NCBI GenBank assembly: GCA_020445745.1
Contig: JAGRGB010000082.1
Span: 1-42,462, forward strand
Origin: Rhodocyclaceae bacterium
Lineage (GTDB): Bacteria > Pseudomonadota > Gammaproteobacteria > Burkholderiales > Rhodocyclaceae
Reading direction: 5' to 3'
Length of the DNA stretch: 42,462 bases
The stretch's first letter is position 1, and every line of letters starts with the position of its first letter. Shown piece after piece: positions 9,309 through 17,256 of the stretch. The notes under the pieces were generated by a model, which saw only the letters and a list, made by a program, of their open reading frames with translations, was not told the origin of the DNA and made no database searches. The translations under genes were made by a program, and so were the position numbers.

Positions 9309-10631
9309 ATGAGGTGTCCGCCTCTGCTGGCGCTGATGCTCTGCCTGACGCTGTCGCCCGCCGCAATCGCCGTCGAGACCGACGAAGCCGGGCCGCCACC
9401 GGCTGCCGAGTCGGCGCCGGGTGCCGAGGCTGCAGCGGAAGCCGGCCCGCCGCAGACGCCGGACGAGGACGGCGCCGGCGGCAGCGGCATGGCGGTTCGG
9501 AGGCCGCCGGTGCTCGACGTGCCGGAGTTGCTGCCGTGGGTGCCGACGGTCGACCTGACCAATGACGCGATCGACGTCTGGGATCGCATCCGGCGTGGCT
9601 TCGGCATGCCCGACCTGGCGTCCGACGAGGTGCACCGCCAGGAGATCGCCTACCTCAGCCACCCCGCCTATCTCGACCGCGCCTTCGAGCGCGCCCGCCC
9701 GTTTCTCTATCACATCGTCGCCGAACTCGAGGCCCGCGGCATGCCCACCGAGCTGGCGCTGCTGCCGATGGTCGAGAGCGCCTACAATCCGCGCGCCTAC
9801 TCGCGCTCGCGGGCGGCGGGGCTGTGGCAGTTCATCCCGAGCACCGGTCGCGTGTTCAATCTCGAGCAGAACGCCTGGGTGGACGAGCGTCGCGACGTCG
9901 TCGCCTCGACCGATGCCGCGCTCGACTACCTGCAGTATGTCTACGAGATGCATGGCGACTGGCACCTGGCACTGGCCTCGTACAACTGGGGCGAGGGGGC
10001 GGTGGCGCGGGCGCTGGGCAAGAATCGCAGCGCCGGCGAGCCGCTCGAGTACGCGCATCTGAAGATGCCCAACGAGACCCGGCTCTACGTGCCGAAGCTG
10101 CAGGCCCTGAAGAACATCGTTGCGCAGCCGGAGCTCTACGGCATCGAGCTGCCCTACGTCGCCAACAAGACCCACTTCGCGACCATCGACAGCCCGCCCG
10201 GCATCGATCTGGCGACCGCCGCAGAATTCGCCGACATCTCGCTCGAGGAATTCGTCCAGCTCAATCCCGGCTTCAAGCGCCCGGTGATCCCGGACGGCAC
10301 CCAGCCGATCGTGCTGCCGGCGAGCCGCATCGAAACCTTCCGCGCCAACCTGGCCCTGTCCGGCGACGCCGCGACCCGCTGGCGCAGTTACTCGGTGAGG
10401 AAGTCCGACACCTTGAATGACCTCGCCCGCCGCTTCGGTTCGACGCCGACCGTGCTGGCGGAGGTCAACGGCATCAGCGTGCGCAGTCGCCTGCGCCCCG
10501 GCGCGACGCTGCTCGTGCCGGTCGGCGAAAACGCCGAAGCCGCGCTGCGCGCGGCCCGCGTGCTGCCCGACGAGCCCAAGCCGAAACAGCGCAAGCGGCG
10601 ATATCGGAGCAAGCGCCGCAGCCGTCGCTGA
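9309..10631 (+). CDS. mltD: Membrane-bound lytic murein transglycosylase D
   Basis: A 440-residue periplasmic enzyme that cleaves peptidoglycan glycan strands. A signal peptide covers residues 1-20 without an obvious lipobox, followed by an Ala/Pro/Glu-rich linker. The SLT domain (about 120-260) has the catalytic Glu156 in LPMVESAYNPRAYSRSRAAG and the MltD-type run ASYNWGEGAVARAL. One LysM peptidoglycan-binding repeat is seen near 360-405 (YSVRKSDTLNDLARRFG). The protein ends in a very basic tail of Lys/Arg. E. coli MltD has two LysM repeats, so this version is shorter. Confidence 0.92.
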   Translation: MRCPPLLALMLCLTLSPAAIAVETDEAGPPPAAESAPGAEAAAEAGPPQTPDEDGAGGSGMAVRRPPVLDVPELLPWVPTVDLTNDAIDVWDRIRRGFGMPDLASDEVHRQEIAYLSHPAYLDRAFERARPFLYHIVAELEARGMPTELALLPMVESAYNPRAYSRSRAAGLWQFIPSTGRVFNLEQNAWVDERRDVVASTDAALDYLQYVYEMHGDWHLALASYNWGEGAVARALGKNRSAGEPLEYAHLKMPNETRLYVPKLQALKNIVAQPELYGIELPYVANKTHFATIDSPPGIDLATAAEFADISLEEFVQLNPGFKRPVIPDGTQPIVLPASRIETFRANLALSGDAATRWRSYSVRKSDTLNDLARRFGSTPTVLAEVNGISVRSRLRPGATLLVPVGENAEAALRAARVLPDEPKPKQRKRRYRSKRRSRR

Positions 10632-10643
10632 CCGGTTGCGGGT

Positions 10644-10661
10644 GCCGCCCGGGAGGGCGGC
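10644..10661. terminator. Hairpin between convergent mltD and the nif operon end
   Basis: A perfect inverted repeat GCCGCCC-GGGA-GGGCGGC lies 13 bases after the mltD stop and 70 bases past the end of the last minus-strand nif gene. It could end transcription in both directions; no T-run follows. Confidence 0.45.
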
Positions 10662-10731
10662 GTGGCAAGCTGCAGGCTGGAGGGTCGCCGTCAGCCGGGC
10701 GCCGACGCCGACGCGACCCGCCGGGCGCGGA

Positions 10732-10986
10732 TCAGCCCGGCGGTGCGCTGGCCAGTTCGTCGGCGAGGCAGCCGACGGGAGGACCGAGAGTGCCGCCCTC
10801 ATCCGCGAAGCGGACCAGGAAGATCTCTTCCCGGCTCTCGGCCAGATGGCCGCAGCGCACGATCACGCCCTTGCGTCCGGCCTCGGCCAGCACCGCGTCT
10901 TCGGGGAGTTCCGGCAGGCTGCCGTCATTGACGATCCGCTGGCTGGCGAACACCAGCTCGCCGATCCGGTAGGTGGTGTCTTCCAT
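10732..10986 (-). CDS. Short NifZ-family protein
   Basis: An 84-residue protein resembling the NifZ domain: GELVFA...IVNDGSLPE near the start, a central KGVIVRCGH and a C-terminal FLVRFADEGG...LGPPVGC. It shares the 'NDG' block and general layout with the full NifZ encoded 1.3 kb upstream in the same operon, but is half the size. NifZ helps P-cluster maturation in the MoFe protein; the role of this short form is unknown. It is the last gene of the iscA-nifU-S operon, four bases after the ferredoxin gene. Confidence 0.75.
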   Translation of the reverse strand: MEDTTYRIGELVFASQRIVNDGSLPELPEDAVLAEAGRKGVIVRCGHLAESREEIFLVRFADEGGTLGPPVGCLADELASAPPG

Positions 10987-10990
10987 CGCG

Positions 10991-11317
10991 TCAATCCCAG
11001 ACGCCCGGCGCGGCGCGCAGGCGCTCGACCGGCTGGTCGGCGACCAGGTGGCGGTCGATCAGTTCGACCACGTCGTCCGCGCCGACGGCGCTGTACATGA
11101 CGCCTTCGGGATAGACCAGCACCGTCGGTCCGCTCGCGCAGGGGCCCAGGCAGCCGGTGTTGGTGAGCAGGAAGTCCGCCCACAGATTGCGTGCCTGGAA
11201 CTCGTCCATGAAGCGCTGGTAGACCTCGGCGCAGCCGTTCGCGCCGCATGAACCGCGCGGGTGCCCCGGGGGCCGTGACTGGACGCAGACGAGAACGTGT
11301 TTTTGGGGCTTGGGCAT
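10991..11317 (-). CDS. [2Fe-2S] ferredoxin, thioredoxin-like (Clostridium pasteurianum/Aquifex type)
   Basis: A 108-residue ferredoxin with cysteines at positions 11, 24, 29, 56 and 60. The pattern C-x12-C...C and TGCLGPC near residues 55-60 is that of the thioredoxin-fold [2Fe-2S] ferredoxins known from C. pasteurianum and from Azotobacter nif regions, not of the plant type. Position inside the nif operon, just after nifM, suggests a role in electron transfer to or maturation of nitrogenase. The start ATG is chosen as the first in frame before MPKPQKHVLVC, the usual N-terminus of this family. Confidence 0.88.
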   Translation of the reverse strand: MPKPQKHVLVCVQSRPPGHPRGSCGANGCAEVYQRFMDEFQARNLWADFLLTNTGCLGPCASGPTVLVYPEGVMYSAVGADDVVELIDRHLVADQPVERLRAAPGVWD

Positions 11318-11370
11318 GGGCTGGGCTCCGTTGGGTGGCTGAGGAGGTGCAGCGGCGAATCGACCGGCTG

Positions 11371-12252
11371 TCAGGCCGGGCGGCCGCCCTGCTCCCGGTC
11401 GGCCGCGGCCTGCATGCGCTGGCGCAGCCATTCGCGCTGGCACAGGCGTCGGCGCCGGGCTTCGATGGCGGCCCGCAGGCGCGGCGCGAGTTCCTGGTAG
11501 GGGGGCACGCCGGCGGGCATCACCGCGTTGCAGCGGATCAGGTGGAATCCCAGTTCGCTGTGCACGACCTCCGAGAGCTCGCCGGGCGCCAACGCGAACA
11601 GCGCGGCCTCGATCTCCGGGAACAACTGGCCGCGCCGGTACTCGCCGAGTCGCCCGCCGTTCATCGCGCTCGGACATTCGGAGTGCTTCAACGCCTGTTC
11701 GGCGAAGCGGTCCGGCTTCTTCAGCAGGCGAGCGCGGATCTGGCGCATCCGGGCGAGGGCGCGGTGTTCGGTGTTCTCCGGGAAATCCGGGTTGATCGTG
11801 ATCAGGATCTGCGACAGCACGCGGCGCTCGGGCAGACTAAGCTTGTCCGCCTGGAGCTGGTAGTGCAGCTGCACGTCCAGCTCGCTGACCCGCACCATCC
11901 GGGACGACACCCGGTCGAGCACCGCGTCGACGTGCAGTTCGCGGGCGAGGGCCTCGGCAAGCGAGGCGCGGTCGAAACCATGGGCCTGCATCGCGGCCTC
12001 GAAGCTGTCGTGATCGTCGTAGCGCGCCTCGATCTGGCCCAACGCGTCGTCGAGCGTGGCGGGCGGCACCGCGACCTCGGTCGCCTCCGCCGATTCCAGC
12101 ACGCAGGTCTCGATCGAAACCTGCCGGCGCACCGAGGCAGTCAGCTTGCCCCGCTCGGCCGCCTCGAGCTCGCCCGGTGCACGGCCGAACATCGCGTGGG
12201 ACAGCTTGAACGCCATGTAGGCCCTGGCACCGGATTCATGGTTCTTGGTCAT
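11371..12252 (-). CDS. nifM: NifM, peptidyl-prolyl isomerase for Fe-protein maturation
   Basis: A 293-residue protein needed for activation of NifH. An alpha-helical N-terminal half is followed by a parvulin (PpiC) rotamase domain at about residues 145-245, with LSQILITINPDFPENT, KHSECPSAMNGGRLGEYRRGQL and a conserved SELGFHLIRC. Length agrees with Azotobacter NifM (292). Its ATG overlaps the end of nifZ by 17 bases, so translation is coupled. Confidence 0.93.
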   Translation of the reverse strand: MTKNHESGARAYMAFKLSHAMFGRAPGELEAAERGKLTASVRRQVSIETCVLESAEATEVAVPPATLDDALGQIEARYDDHDSFEAAMQAHGFDRASLAEALARELHVDAVLDRVSSRMVRVSELDVQLHYQLQADKLSLPERRVLSQILITINPDFPENTEHRALARMRQIRARLLKKPDRFAEQALKHSECPSAMNGGRLGEYRRGQLFPEIEAALFALAPGELSEVVHSELGFHLIRCNAVMPAGVPPYQELAPRLRAAIEARRRRLCQREWLRQRMQAAADREQGGRPA

Positions 12253-12751
12253 GACTTTCCTCGCGGTATTCGACGGTCGCGCCGGTGGTCCCGTGGTCGG
12301 GCGGCGCCAGCGCGGCTTCGGGCACGTCCAGTACCCAGCCGGGAAAATGGACGCGGTAGCGCGGCCCGCCCGGCGCGTCGCGAAACACCTTCATCACTTC
12401 GCCGCGGCTGCCCCGCGCGGCGCGCAGTTCGCCGCCGACCACCAGCGTCTTGGCCGCCATCACCGTCTCGCGCGATTCGAAGCGGGTCGGCGTCCACGGC
12501 TCGTCGACGCCGATCAGCTCCTCCTCGCGGCAACCGATCACGCGTCCGTCCTGGTCCCCGGGCACGCCGGTTTCGAGGAAGGCCACCGTGTAGATCAGCT
12601 GGTCCTGCAGGAAGGTGCCGACGTCGCGCACGAAGCCGGTGGCGCCGCGCCGCACCAGCAGCGCGCCGGTGGCGAGCCCCGGGAAGGTGCCGTCGTTGCG
12701 CACGTTGCGGGTCACACGCACGCCGGCGCCGTAGTCGAATCGCGGCAGCAT
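12236..12751 (-). CDS. nifZ: NifZ, MoFe-protein maturation factor
   Basis: A 171-residue protein needed for forming the second P-cluster of the MoFe protein. Diagnostic sequence is GAGVRVTRNVRNDGTFPG followed by a RRGATGFVRDVGTFLQDQ block. The C-terminal half after residue ~75 has ESRETVMAAKTLVV and a VHFPGWVLDVPE motif. A strong ribosome site (GGAGG, six bases) precedes the ATG. It follows nifW by 16 bases and overlaps nifM. Confidence 0.95.
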   Translation of the reverse strand: MLPRFDYGAGVRVTRNVRNDGTFPGLATGALLVRRGATGFVRDVGTFLQDQLIYTVAFLETGVPGDQDGRVIGCREEELIGVDEPWTPTRFESRETVMAAKTLVVGGELRAARGSRGEVMKVFRDAPGGPRYRVHFPGWVLDVPEAALAPPDHGTTGATVEYREESHDQEP

Positions 12752-12767
12752 CGTCTTCCTCCCTCGG

Positions 12768-13100
12768 TCAGCGGATGCGCAGCGACTCCACCGGTATCAG
12801 GGTGACCTGGGGCTCGTGCATGTGAAAGACCTTGAACACCTTCTCGGCGAGCGGTGTCGACGCGACGAAGTCGGCGTAGGCGTGCGCCAGGGCGTCGCGG
12901 TGGGCGGCCCGCCGGGCTTCCTCGCCGGCCTTGTCGTCCAGCGCCTCGGCCAGGTAATCGTGGTAGCGCTGCAGGATGTGCAGTCGGCTGACCTGCACGA
13001 TCGACGGATCGAAGGCGACGTCGAAGTAGTTCAGGAAATCCTCGGCGCTCTCCAGCGAATCCAGGGCGTCGTCAAGGCTGGTTTCTTCGAGTTCGATCAT
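12768..13100 (-). CDS. nifW: NifW, nitrogenase stabilising/protective protein
   Basis: A 110-residue protein of the NifW family, which binds MoFe protein and is thought to protect it from oxygen or aid its maturation. The family pattern SAEDFLNYFDVAFDP, then a VSRLHILQRYHDYL helix, and the C-terminal FKVFHMHEPQVTLIPVE are all visible. Length is normal for the family. The ATG has GGAG at good spacing. It lies 21 bases downstream of the unknown 171-aa gene and upstream of nifZ. Confidence 0.95.
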   Translation of the reverse strand: MIELEETSLDDALDSLESAEDFLNYFDVAFDPSIVQVSRLHILQRYHDYLAEALDDKAGEEARRAAHRDALAHAYADFVASTPLAEKVFKVFHMHEPQVTLIPVESLRIR

Positions 13101-13121
13101 TGCGGTTCTCCTTTCATGGTT

Positions 13122-13637
13122 TCAGGCGACCTCGCTGGCCGCCACGGCGTCGACGTTGCCGATCACTGCGAGCAGTGCGCTGGCCCCCAGCCGGTCGTGC
13201 TGGTCGAGGGTGACGAGCTTCTCGAGCATCTGTCGCCCGGCTGGGATGCGGCCGTCGCGCAGGGCCAGAATCGCCCTCGCCTTCAGCGCAAGCAGCCAGA
13301 AGCGCAGCAGGCCGATCGAGCGGCTGGCGGCGTCGGCCAGCGCGATCTGATCCATCCGCTGCCAGTCGTCCGGCAGCCCCAGCCGCCGGCCGGATACCTG
13401 CATCGCCCGCTGCGCGACCACGTCGGCCTCGGCCAGGCGATGCCTGTAGAAGTAGTAGCGGTACAGCCCGACCAGCACGACCAGTTGCTCGGGTGCGTGC
13501 AGATGGGCCTGCAGCAGGGGCAGCTCCCCCTCGCCGTCGACGCATCCCTGGGCCGCCGTGTCGAGCAGCGCATCGACCTCGGGCGGACAGGCATCGTCGA
13601 AGTACAGGCTGACCGAATCGAAGTCGTGGAGGTCCAT
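13122..13637 (-). CDS. Conserved nif-operon protein of unknown function, helical
   Basis: A 171-residue protein with no recognised domain name. It is mostly helical, with segments reminiscent of tetratricopeptide-like pairs (EQLVVLVGLYRYYFYRHRLAEADVVA and following helices). Its ATG overlaps the cysE stop by one base (TGATG), so translation is coupled. It sits between cysE and nifW, a place where the Azotobacter nif cluster also has an uncharacterised ORF; whether they are homologous I cannot check here. A scaffold or adaptor role in nitrogenase maturation is speculation. Confidence 0.8.
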   Translation of the reverse strand: MDLHDFDSVSLYFDDACPPEVDALLDTAAQGCVDGEGELPLLQAHLHAPEQLVVLVGLYRYYFYRHRLAEADVVAQRAMQVSGRRLGLPDDWQRMDQIALADAASRSIGLLRFWLLALKARAILALRDGRIPAGRQMLEKLVTLDQHDRLGASALLAVIGNVDAVAASEVA

Positions 13638-14428
13638 CAGCGGCCCCAATGCCCGGCCTGGCCATGGACGCCGACCACGTGCTCGCCCGGGTGCTTGAGC
13701 ACGCTGCCGCAGGAACAGCCGCCTTCGCAGGCGGTGTCGTCGGGCTCGCCGAGGCCCGCCTGTTCGATTCGCGACTCGAGCAACCTCACCCGGTCGAGCA
13801 GGCAGGCGAGCGCCTTGCCCACCGGATCCGGCACCAGGTGGTGGTCGAGATCGAGGCCGTCCGGGGTCCGCCCGCCCTCGCTGCGCACGACGCGGCCGGG
13901 AATGCCGACCACGGTGCGATTGGCAGGTACCGGTGTCACCACCACCGAGTTGGCTCCGATGCGCACGCCGTTGCCGACGCAGATCGGACCGAGCACCTTG
14001 GCGCCGGCGCCGATCACCACGCCGTTGCCCAGCGTCGGGTGGCGCTTGCCCTTGCGCCACGACGTGCCGCCGAGGGTGACGCCGTGGTAGAGCGTGCAGT
14101 CGTCGCCGAGCACGGCGGTCTCGCCGATCACCACGCCGGTGCCGTGGTCGATGAACAGTCTGCGGCCGATCGTGGCGGCCGGGTGGATGTCGATCTGGGT
14201 CAGCATCCGCGTCAGGAACTGGATCAGCCGCGCCAGGTAGGTCAGGCGATGACGCCACAACACGTTGCCGAGACGATGCCAGATCACCGCGTGCACGCCC
14301 GGGTAGGTGGTCAGCACCTCGAAACGGCCGCGCGCGGCGGGGTCGCGCGCCAGCACCGAATCGATGTCCTCGAGCAACAGGGTTCGCAGGCCGGGGGCTG
14401 CCGTGTCGACCATCTGGGCGGTGCTCAT
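13637..14428 (-). CDS. cysE: Serine O-acetyltransferase (nif-linked CysE/NifP)
   Basis: A 263-residue left-handed beta-helix acetyltransferase that makes O-acetylserine, the cysteine precursor. The catalytic region [19 protein letters not shown] (about 80-98), [23 protein letters not shown] and the hexapeptide turns after residue 130 match CysE. In nif clusters it supplies cysteine for NifS. I chose ATG 14428, preceded by GGAG seven bases upstream; ATG 14449 in the nifS end is an alternative. The C-terminal ~60 residues exceed the catalytic core and carry a Cys/His-rich patch (C234, C238, C240, several His). Confidence 0.93.
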   Translation of the reverse strand: MSTAQMVDTAAPGLRTLLLEDIDSVLARDPAARGRFEVLTTYPGVHAVIWHRLGNVLWRHRLTYLARLIQFLTRMLTQIDIHPAATIGRRLFIDHGTGVVIGETAVLGDDCTLYHGVTLGGTSWRKGKRHPTLGNGVVIGAGAKVLGPICVGNGVRIGANSVVVTPVPANRTVVGIPGRVVRSEGGRTPDGLDLDHHLVPDPVGKALACLLDRVRLLESRIEQAGLGEPDDTACEGGCSCGSVLKHPGEHVVGVHGQAGHWGR

Positions 14429-14441
14429 CGTCGTGCTCCGC

Positions 14442-15650
14442 TCACGCATAGCTCGGCGCGAAGGCCTTGTCGGGTTCGGCCAGCGGCTTGTCGCCGGCCC
14501 AGTAGGGCGAGAGCTTGCGCAGCCGTGCGACGATCGGCGGCACCACCTGGATCACCCGCTCGATCTCGCAGTCGCGGGTGTGGCGCGACAGCGAGAAGCG
14601 AACGGTGCCGTGGGCGGCGGTGTACGGAATGCCCATCGCCCGCATCACGTGGGATGGCTCCAGCGAACCGGAGGTGCAGGCCGAACCGCTCGACGCGGCG
14701 ATGCCGTCCTTGTTCAGCAGCAGCAGGATGGCCTCGCCCTCGATGTATTCGAAGGCGATGTTGGCGGTGTTCGGCAGGCGGCTGTCCACGTCGCCGGTGG
14801 CGAAGGCGTTCGGCACCTGTGCCAGGATGCCGGCCTGCAGCTGGTCGCGCATGCGCCGCACCGTGGTGTTCTCGAACGCCATGTGCTCGAGGGCCAGCTC
14901 GGCGGCAAGGCCGAGGCCGACGATCGCCGGTACGTTCTCGGTGCCGGCGCGCCGGCCGCGCTCCTGGTGGCCACCGCGCAGCAGCGGACGGAAGCGGGTC
15001 GAGCGCTTCAGGTAGAGCACGCCGATGCCCTTCGGCGCGTGCAGCTTGTGGCCGGACAGCGAGAGCATGTCGATCTTCGTGCTGGCCAGGTCGATCGGCA
15101 GCTTGCCGACCGCCTGCACCGCGTCGGTGTGGAACATCACGCCGGCCTCGTGCGCCAACTCGGCCATGTGCTCGACCGGGAAGATCGTGCCGGTCTCGTT
15201 GTTGGCCCACATGAAGGAGGCCACCGCGACGTTCGCCGACAGCTTGCTGCGGTAGTCGTCGAGGTCGATGCGGCCCTTGCCGTCGACGCCGACGCGATGG
15301 ACCGTGTAGCCCTCCTTCTCGAGGTGCTCGGCGAGGCTCAGCACCGCCGGATGCTCGACCGCCGAGGTGATGATCTCCTTGCGTTCGGGCTGGGCGCGCA
15401 GCGCCGACAGGATCGCGGTGGAGTCGGATTCGGTGCCGCAGGAGGTGAAGATCACCTCCGAGTCATGCTCGGCACCGATCAGCGTCTGCACCTGGGCCCG
15501 TGCCTTCTTGACCGCCAGGCCCACCTTGTTGCCGAAGCTGTGCATCGACGACGGGTTGCCGAACTGCTCGGTGAAGTACGGCATCATCGCCTCGATGACG
15601 CGCGGGTCACACTGGGTGGTGGCGTTGTTGTCGAGATAGATCGGTCCCAT
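14442..15650 (-). CDS. nifS: NifS cysteine desulfurase
   Basis: A 402-residue PLP enzyme that takes sulfur from cysteine for Fe-S cluster assembly on NifU. The start YLDNNATTQ is diagnostic. The PLP lysine is K202 in [12 protein letters not shown], with the cofactor motif [10 protein letters not shown] before it. The catalytic cysteine is C325 in [15 protein letters not shown]. The SSGSACTSG loop type indicates a group I (NifS/IscS) desulfurase. It lies three bases downstream of nifU. nifV, often next, is absent here. Confidence 0.96.
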   Translation of the reverse strand: MGPIYLDNNATTQCDPRVIEAMMPYFTEQFGNPSSMHSFGNKVGLAVKKARAQVQTLIGAEHDSEVIFTSCGTESDSTAILSALRAQPERKEIITSAVEHPAVLSLAEHLEKEGYTVHRVGVDGKGRIDLDDYRSKLSANVAVASFMWANNETGTIFPVEHMAELAHEAGVMFHTDAVQAVGKLPIDLASTKIDMLSLSGHKLHAPKGIGVLYLKRSTRFRPLLRGGHQERGRRAGTENVPAIVGLGLAAELALEHMAFENTTVRRMRDQLQAGILAQVPNAFATGDVDSRLPNTANIAFEYIEGEAILLLLNKDGIAASSGSACTSGSLEPSHVMRAMGIPYTAAHGTVRFSLSRHTRDCEIERVIQVVPPIVARLRKLSPYWAGDKPLAEPDKAFAPSYA

Positions 15651-15653
15651 GGC

Positions 15654-16544
15654 TCAGGCCTCCGTCGCGCAGGCGCCGTCGCGGGCGTGGGCATGGGCGC
15701 CGACCGGTACCACCTTGACGAACTCGCCAAGAGCCTCGATCAGCTTCTGCTGCACGCCACCGAGGGTGACCGCCTCCATCTGACAGCCGCTGCAGGCCCC
15801 TTTCAGGCTGACGAAAATCTTGTTGCCATCGACGTCGATCAGCTCGATGTCGCCGCGGTCGCGCTGGAGGGTGGGCCGGATCTGCTCGATCGTCTGCTCG
15901 ATCTTGCGGATGCGCGCGAGGTTGCCCATCGCCGGCGCCGGCGTCGCCTTCGCTGTCGGGTCGAAGCTCTCGCCGCGCTCGGCGAGCACCCGGGCGAGGA
16001 TCTCCTCGATGCCCTCGTGGCAGGCGGCGCAGCCGCCGCCGGCCTTGGTGTAGTTGGTGACGTCCTCGACGGTCGACAGCTGGTTGGCGCGGATCGTGTC
16101 CTCGATCAGCACCGCGTCGATCGCGAAGCACTTGCACACCAGCGCCCCTTCCTCGTGGTCGTCGCTCCAGGTCTCGCCGCGGTAGTTGGCGACCGCCGCC
16201 TGCAGCGCCTCGCGCCCCATCACCGAGCAGTGCATCTTCTCCGGCGGCAGGCCGTCGAGATAGTCCGCGATGTCCTGGTTGGAGACCCCCAGGGCCTCGT
16301 CGAGCGTCATGCCCTTGACGATCTCGGTCAGCGCCGAACTCGAGGCGATCGCCGAGCCGCAGCCGAAGGTCTGGAAGTGTGCGTCGAGAATGCGCTCGGA
16401 GTCGGGATCGACCTTCAGCATCAGCCGCAAGGCGTCGCCACAGGAGATCGATCCGACGTCGCCGATGCCGTTGGCACCGTCGAGAGGACCAGCGTTGCGC
16501 GGGTTGTAGAAGTGTTCCTTGACCTTTTCAGAGTAATCCCACAT
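15654..16544 (-). CDS. nifU: NifU Fe-S cluster scaffold
   Basis: A 296-residue three-domain scaffold. Residues 1-125 are IscU-like with ligands C35, C62 and C106. Residues ~134-180 form the [2Fe-2S] domain with C137, C139, C172 and C175 (CKC...CAAC). The C-terminal NifU domain (~205-285) has the CSGC motif at C251/C254. All cluster-binding cysteines of the Azotobacter protein are present. It works with NifS encoded three bases downstream, and is preceded by an IscA-type gene. Confidence 0.96.
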   Translation of the reverse strand: MWDYSEKVKEHFYNPRNAGPLDGANGIGDVGSISCGDALRLMLKVDPDSERILDAHFQTFGCGSAIASSSALTEIVKGMTLDEALGVSNQDIADYLDGLPPEKMHCSVMGREALQAAVANYRGETWSDDHEEGALVCKCFAIDAVLIEDTIRANQLSTVEDVTNYTKAGGGCAACHEGIEEILARVLAERGESFDPTAKATPAPAMGNLARIRKIEQTIEQIRPTLQRDRGDIELIDVDGNKIFVSLKGACSGCQMEAVTLGGVQQKLIEALGEFVKVVPVGAHAHARDGACATEA

Positions 16545-16592
16545 GGAAGGCTCCCGTATTCGATTCGGATCGTTTGTCGCGCTGCGCCGCGC

Positions 16593-16916
16593 TCACGCCG
16601 CAAAGGACTGGCCGCAGGCGCAAGACTTGTTGGCCTGCGGGTTCTCGAACTTGAAGCCGCTGCCTTCCAGCGACTCGACGAAGTCCACCGTCGTGCCTTC
16701 GAGCAGCGGCGCCGAGAACGGGTCGATCAGCACCGACAGTCCGTCGAAGTCGAGGACGTGGTCTTCGGGTTCGCCCTGGGCTTCCAGCTTGAGGCCGTAC
16801 TGCAGGCCGGCGCAGCCGCCGCCGGCGACGGATATGCGCAGGCCGGCGATCGGTTCGCTGGTGGTGTCGAGGAAGCGGCGTACCGCTTGGATGGCTGTCG
16901 GGGTCAGGCTGATCAT
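16593..16916 (-). CDS. Nif-specific A-type Fe-S carrier (IscA-nif)
   Basis: A 107-residue HesB/IscA-family protein, first gene of the nifUS operon. The three conserved cysteines are C35 (in GGGCAGLQY), C99 and C101 (SCACG). It carries or transfers Fe-S clusters during nitrogenase maturation. The ATG at 16916 is preferred over the upstream GTG because GAGG sits six bases before it. The start lies 40 bases from the perfect sigma-54 promoter. Gene order iscA-nifU-nifS matches Azotobacter. Confidence 0.93.
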   Translation of the reverse strand: MISLTPTAIQAVRRFLDTTSEPIAGLRISVAGGGCAGLQYGLKLEAQGEPEDHVLDFDGLSVLIDPFSAPLLEGTTVDFVESLEGSGFKFENPQANKSCACGQSFAA

Positions 16917-16956
16917 CGTGGGCCTCACGTTTCGTTATGACTACGTCGAGCTCAGC

Positions 16957-16971
16957 GCAACCCTCGTGCCA
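16957..16971 (-). promoter_or_regulatory. Sigma-54 (-24/-12) promoter of the iscA-nifU-S operon
   Basis: On the minus strand the sequence TGGCACGAGGGTTGC is an exact match to the TGGCAC-N5-TTGC consensus for RpoN-dependent promoters. It is 40 bases upstream of the iscA-type ATG and drives, by inference, the ten-gene operon down to 10732. Together with the IHF-like and NifA sites behind it, it forms a complete nif promoter. Confidence 0.93.
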
Positions 16972-16987
16972 TGCCGAGGCCTGCTTG

Positions 16988-17000
16988 CATGTGATTGATT
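16988..17000. promoter_or_regulatory. IHF-like site in the iscA promoter
   Basis: CATGTGATTGATT matches the inverted IHF consensus YAANNNNTTGATW with one mismatch. It lies between the sigma-54 box and the NifA site, where IHF bending normally brings NifA to the polymerase. Confidence 0.5.
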
Positions 17001-17066
17001 TGTAGGGAGCGATGGTGCCGAGCCAGTTCGGCGGATGTCGCAAAGCGACGGATTCCCGGGGGCTTG

Positions 17067-17082
17067 TGTGGCAAAGCCCACA
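17067..17082. promoter_or_regulatory. NifA upstream activator sequence (TGT-N10-ACA)
   Basis: TGTGGCAAAGCCCACA is a perfect TGT-N10-ACA, placed about 95 bases upstream of the -24 element of the iscA-nifUS promoter, the normal range for NifA binding. It is embedded in a larger dyad (CTTGTG at 17063-17068 and CACAAG at 17079-17084). The rest of 17083-17214 shows no further feature. Confidence 0.8.
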
Positions 17083-17214
17083 AGCGGCATGGGTCAACTC
17101 CGGCGGTCGTTGCGGCGTCGGGGACGCGGGGTGCCGGCACGGGCCATCCCGCAGAAGGCGGACGACAGGCGCGCGAAATGCACGGCGGGATCGGCGAGCG
17201 CGTGGGGCTGGCAA

Positions 17215-17243
17215 GCCGGCAGGCGTCGTCGTCGCCCGCCGGC
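17215..17243 (-). terminator. Terminator hairpin of the nifENX operon
   Basis: An 11-base stem (17215-17225 with 17233-17243) with a 7-base loop and a single G-T wobble lies 14 bases past the stop of the last gene of the nifE operon. It separates that operon from the iscA-nifUS promoter. There is no strong U-run, common for GC-rich genomes. Confidence 0.6.
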
Positions 17244-17256
17244 CAGGGCCAATGCC

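Noticed and set aside
14307-16940. Very long open frame on the plus strand (about 877 codons)
   Set aside because: It is antisense to cysE, nifS, nifU and iscA, whose products carry all catalytic residues. The antisense frame has no recognisable domains and skewed composition.
17117-17135. GTGCCGGCAC palindrome as a second sigma-54 or regulator site
   Set aside because: Lacks the -12 element and spacing; short GC palindromes are expected by chance in this composition.
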